In this document: positions 34,201 to 36,446 of the stretch, one piece after another
How the letters are laid out: each line of letters starts with the position of its first letter
How positions within the stretch are numbered: position 1 is the first letter of the stretch
Assembly (NCBI GenBank): GCA_030593295.1
Contig: JAUVHO010000022.1
Location: 1-36,446, forward strand
Length of the DNA stretch: 36,446 bases
Reading direction: 5' to 3'
Origin: Methanomassiliicoccales archaeon
GTDB lineage: Archaea; Thermoplasmatota; Thermoplasmata; RBG-16-68-12; SOIM01
Position numbers and translations under genes: made by a program
Notes under the pieces: model-generated
What the model was told of the DNA's origin: nothing
Databases searched by the model: none
The model's input: only the letters and a program-made list of their open reading frames with translations

Positions 34201-36446
34201 GTGGTCATCGAAAGAGGCCATTTCGTGTATCTTGCCACAATCCTGACCGGCGAAGAACCCGCGCTTCTCCCCCTCTACATGGCAGAGATTGTCAAGGAGA
34301 TCGAAGAGAAGTATGAAGAGTTCGTGGAAGACTGGAGTGGACTGTTGAGCGAGTTTGAGGGCGTGGAAGACATCGTGAAGAAGCTCATATTCGTATCAGA
34401 TGACGAGGATGCCGACATCGGGGAATTGGAAGCCAGTGTTATCACTTCCACACTCGAGATGATGAAGAACGCCCAGGACGCCGGAGCCGACGTTTCCCAG
34501 GCCCAGGACCTGCTCCATAAGGCCAAACACCTCCTGGAGGAACAGGACTACGAATCGGCCTGGATGTGCGTTGAGGAAGCGGCTGTGAGCGCATCCCAAT
34601 CCAAATCGAAGCTGAGAGGCCAGATAGAGAACGCCCTTGCTGCAGCGCAGAAGGCGGTCGATGAGGCGAGAGAGCTTGGCTTTGAGGTCGACCAGGCAGA
34701 AGTGCTGCTGAAGAACACCGAAGAAATGGTGGAGAATCTGGAGGTCGATAAGGTCAACTCCATCGTGGAGAAGGTCAATGAGTTTGTCAACATTGCCAAG
34801 TCAAGGACCCTCGAGACATCCATATCAGCGGAACTCGAGAAGGCCCAGCAGGTCTTGGAGAAACTCAGGCAGGAGGGAGTACCTGTTGATGAGGCCGAAG
34901 AACTTGCTCAGGAGGCCGTGGAGGCAAAGCTGAAGGAGGACTTCGAGGCTGCTGAGAACTATCTCCAGATGTTCAAAGAGACCGTCGCGAGTGCCGAAAC
35001 GACCGCTGAGTTGAACACGATAACCTCTAGATTGGCCGAGTTCAAGTTCCTGACCAATAATGCAAAGGAACTGGGTCTGGACGTTTCCAAGGTCGAAGAG
35101 AGGCTTCAAGCGGCAGAAGAGGCAATGTCTGATGGCGACCAGAGCGGCGTGGAGGAATCATTGAAGGAAGTCGGCGAGCTTCTTGAGGAGGCAAGAGGGG
35201 TACTATCTGCAACGGAGATTGACACTTATCTGGAATCGGTTCGGGGAATGGTGGAAAGGGCCAAGTCGATTGGCATCGAGGTAACAGACGCCGAGAGTAT
35301 ACTCGAAGACACAAATCAGCTGGACCCTGATGACATCGAGAAGTTGAGGGCCGTGATCGGAAACGCCGAGATGTCGGCGACCCAGATGATCGCTGATTTC
35401 ATTGGAACAAGGTTTCCAGCACTCAAGCTGAAGTATCCCCAGAAAGGGCTCCAGGCCGACATATGGAACAAGTACGTATTCGAGATAGCGAACGAAGGCA
35501 ACACCGCGGCAAGGAACATCGACGTCGACTTCTCAGGAGACTTCGAGGTGAAGGGACTGGAAACGATTTCGCACATCGATGCAAAGGAGAAGAAGGAGGT
35601 CGAGATCGGCCTCAGACCCACCAAAGAGGGTGAGACCCCCATCGATGTCAAGGTCTATTATCAGAAATACTTCGACGAGGAGAAGTACTGCCTGGAAGAC
35701 CTTGAGAAGATTTCTGTGGAGTCACAGGGCACATACCTCGTGGAGGATGTGTTCCTTATTCACCGGGATGGCAGGTTGGTGGCGCACGAGACCCGCAAGT
35801 ACAAAGAAGAGATCGATGAGGACGTGTTCAGTGGTATGCTGTCAGTCGTCCAGGATTTCGTCAAGGACTCGTTCAGGAGCAAGGGCAAGGTCGGTTTGAA
35901 GAGGCTTGACTTCGGAGAGAGCAAGATTATGATGGAAAAGGGGAAGATGATTTCGATCGCTGCCGTACTGGTCGGCCAGGAGCCGAAACTCCTGCCCCTG
36001 CACATCCTTGAGGTCATTGCCAAGATCGAGGAGGAGTTCGGTGACGTCCTTTCAAGTTGGACAGGTCTCATGAGCGACGTTTCCGGCATTAGGGAATTCA
36101 TCAAGGAATTGATATTCGTCACAGACAAGAGGGAAGCCCTCACCGAGAGCCTAGAGTCGTCGCTGGTCACCAAGACGTTCGGTGTTGAGGGAGCTCAGCA
36201 GATAATCGATGAAGCTAGAAGGGTCATCGAAACCGAAGACCTGGACACCGCCTGGGAGTTCGTGTCCGATTTGGGCAGTGCCGCTGGCTTCGAAGGAGCA
36301 GAAAGCGAATTCGCGTATCCTGAGACAAACCTGTCACCTGAGTTCCTCAAAGAACTGGGAGAATTGGCTGAAAGCACCGAGTTCAGAGGTCATGTGGCGA
36401 TGATAAGTGAGATCGTCCAATGCGTAACCCAAGCTCGGAGGGATCT
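31243..36446 (+). CDS. Giant helical-repeat protein with duplicated CARDB-like/Roadblock-like modules (partial)
   Basis: An open frame runs from ATG 31243 (AGGAGA about 10 nt upstream) to the right edge: at least 1,734 residues, C-terminus missing. An upstream in-frame TGA is at 31204. Residues about 50-800 are charged helices with a recurring G-x-D-V-S-x-A-E-x-L motif every 63-69 residues (12 copies). Then comes a beta-sandwich like CARDB domains (about 815-910; NKYTFEVSNEGDIAAEDV) and a domain with Roadblock/longin-like strand-helix order (about 918-1050; DVFLVHNDGRLITHEAR). Five more helical repeats follow, and then the same two domains again (about 1387-1486 and 1495-1630). No signal peptide or membrane helix is seen, so it is probably cytoplasmic. 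I do not recognise the full-length protein; a scaffold role is inference. Confidence 0.85.
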   Translation, partial: MVVCSSTEPAKIGKPDSNASKEEVPKPSANRDQKKEKRLRSLIKNVSILIKNAKELGANVAIAEECVKKAEKALKSLEYKEVPGLVRNSKAEVTEAKRYFRAERMIQNVLPVVDHADEMGADISEAMEFLRIAQTSLEERNFGVVSVSVKNARNAIRRSKKRKKSNDILEKMWSQIAASEEEQLDVSKAKEHLQRAGQALTEDRHAEVQKCFQRMKKAVSDAKLKKKMEDKLQSVRMDLEELKAMGVDASAGEETMEKARKAMEEGKYSKMQNLILRNRRWITRERKKRETEVLMDAVGALMEKASKGGEDFLNAKELLKSFKEAILSDQVSDLQDLIQRDIEETKRDERAQRSVRRFRRIRNLLKDMEEQGADVSELRSIIKNVQYAFQEGNLDKAEALMEEIERIQSIARLSQERAQDFLHKAKSSVMQARNLNMEITDAEDLVAVAETLLSEENFLEALEKAKKAYRIAEEGLPEESMVKKKEMEKRLADAKSVLDEARRANVDVSDSDDSLLEAERAAEEGRLLDAENLITRVEKLVQELTSSLEDVSGEFIASIRFALDKMAEAGISVPQVESVCRTAEDHQNQGHYQKAIEYAKMAQGLLEESEKSIELSARENVGAIKEGIERARATGARVEEVEVILEDANLAIEEKDYSKYKVLVEKAEGSLREAEVVYLSARAIQELENAKALIEEAKSMGVGHTDEADIVMKKAQDAFESKNYGIVSMLTDTAREMVGESKKRKLIEEFVGKSKVITELIERAEEAGVDAREVQELFKGAQESFGEDDYEAALRLVEQSEGMARNQIGKFLQERFPKVLVNLPAGAVESNIWNKYTFEVSNEGDIAAEDVKVNLKGDFEVKGLKQIASLLPKEKKKMEVGLKPRVDGNVPVDVSVSFKKPLEDTCFEVQKESNLNISKLGTYLVDDVFLVHNDGRLITHEAREFKEGVDDDIFSGMLTVMQEFVRDSFGTRATTGLSRMDFGDNKVVIERGHFVYLATILTGEEPALLPLYMAEIVKEIEEKYEEFVEDWSGLLSEFEGVEDIVKKLIFVSDDEDADIGELEASVITSTLEMMKNAQDAGADVSQAQDLLHKAKHLLEEQDYESAWMCVEEAAVSASQSKSKLRGQIENALAAAQKAVDEARELGFEVDQAEVLLKNTEEMVENLEVDKVNSIVEKVNEFVNIAKSRTLETSISAELEKAQQVLEKLRQEGVPVDEAEELAQEAVEAKLKEDFEAAENYLQMFKETVASAETTAELNTITSRLAEFKFLTNNAKELGLDVSKVEERLQAAEEAMSDGDQSGVEESLKEVGELLEEARGVLSATEIDTYLESVRGMVERAKSIGIEVTDAESILEDTNQLDPDDIEKLRAVIGNAEMSATQMIADFIGTRFPALKLKYPQKGLQADIWNKYVFEIANEGNTAARNIDVDFSGDFEVKGLETISHIDAKEKKEVEIGLRPTKEGETPIDVKVYYQKYFDEEKYCLEDLEKISVESQGTYLVEDVFLIHRDGRLVAHETRKYKEEIDEDVFSGMLSVVQDFVKDSFRSKGKVGLKRLDFGESKIMMEKGKMISIAAVLVGQEPKLLPLHILEVIAKIEEEFGDVLSSWTGLMSDVSGIREFIKELIFVTDKREALTESLESSLVTKTFGVEGAQQIIDEARRVIETEDLDTAWEFVSDLGSAAGFEGAESEFAYPETNLSPEFLKELGELAESTEFRGHVAMISEIVQCVTQARRD
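31408..35301 (+). repeat. Seventeen helical repeats, period 63-69 residues
   Basis: The motif (L/M)G-x-(D/E)-V-S-x-A-E starts at 31408, 31597, 31786, 31975, 32164 and 32353 (exactly 189 nt apart), then 32545, 32752, 32947, 33142, 33340 and 33541. After the first beta/Roadblock-like module it recurs at 34480, 34675, 34873, 35071 and 35269. Each unit also carries an A-x-x-A-L-x-E-x-x-Y/F element about 20 residues later. Confidence 0.85.

Overview
The window is about 36 kb of dense, mid-GC archaeal DNA. The archaeal assignment is firm: it rests on a fused S10/spc ribosomal cluster in euryarchaeal order (with eL19, eL32, eS4, the RNase P protein Rnp1 and a SUI1/eIF1 gene inside it), membrane-anchored LonB, Trm1, NadM, a THEP1-type NTPase, TATA-box promoters and several apparently leaderless starts. 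Tandem DUF835 domains, several KaiC/RecA-like proteins, TPR/zinc-ribbon membrane proteins and Ras-like GTPases suggest an uncultured Thermoplasmatota lineage. That placement is inference.

Layout. 1-2966 (minus): a KaiC-like ATPase followed by a large membrane protein cut by the left edge; it carries an unusual GLTNG-type repeat tract. 3169-5058 (plus): a four-part PP-loop protein with a zinc ribbon, a PUA domain, a PAPS-reductase-like domain and a double-cluster ferredoxin domain. 5055-6691 (minus): trm1 and a THEP1-like NTPase. 6826-7353 (plus): a small membrane hydrolase-like protein. 7348-9915 (minus): lonB and nadM. 10021-12477 (minus): four tandem Ras-like GTPases. 12721-15134 (plus): a KaiC-like ATPase and a 7-TM protein with two DUF835 domains. 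15135-16427: a ribbon-helix-helix regulator diverging from a probable class I terpene synthase, with operator-like palindromes between them. 16461-30326 (minus): the ribosomal protein cluster from uL3 down to secY, including a 48-residue uS14. 30327-30944: a gap holding the cluster promoter and leader. 30945-31148 (plus): a tiny exported protein. 31243 to the right edge (plus): a protein of more than 1,734 residues built of helical repeats of about 63 residues, interrupted by two copies of a module made of a CARDB-like beta domain and a Roadblock/longin-like domain.

The most interesting parts are: (a) the terpene synthase with correctly spaced DDxxD and NSE motifs and its likely local regulator; (b) the four GTPases, in which the residue at the Gln61 position is N, D, E and Q in the four copies and the Gly12 position also varies; (c) the giant repeat protein, whose Roadblock-like domains could be partners of such GTPases; and (d) the zinc/PUA/PP-loop/ferredoxin protein, which also has a CC...CxxC pattern like that of iron-sulfur APS reductases. 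Genes are packed tightly: three convergent pairs abut or overlap at their stop codons, and most ribosomal genes are separated by 10 nt or less or overlap.
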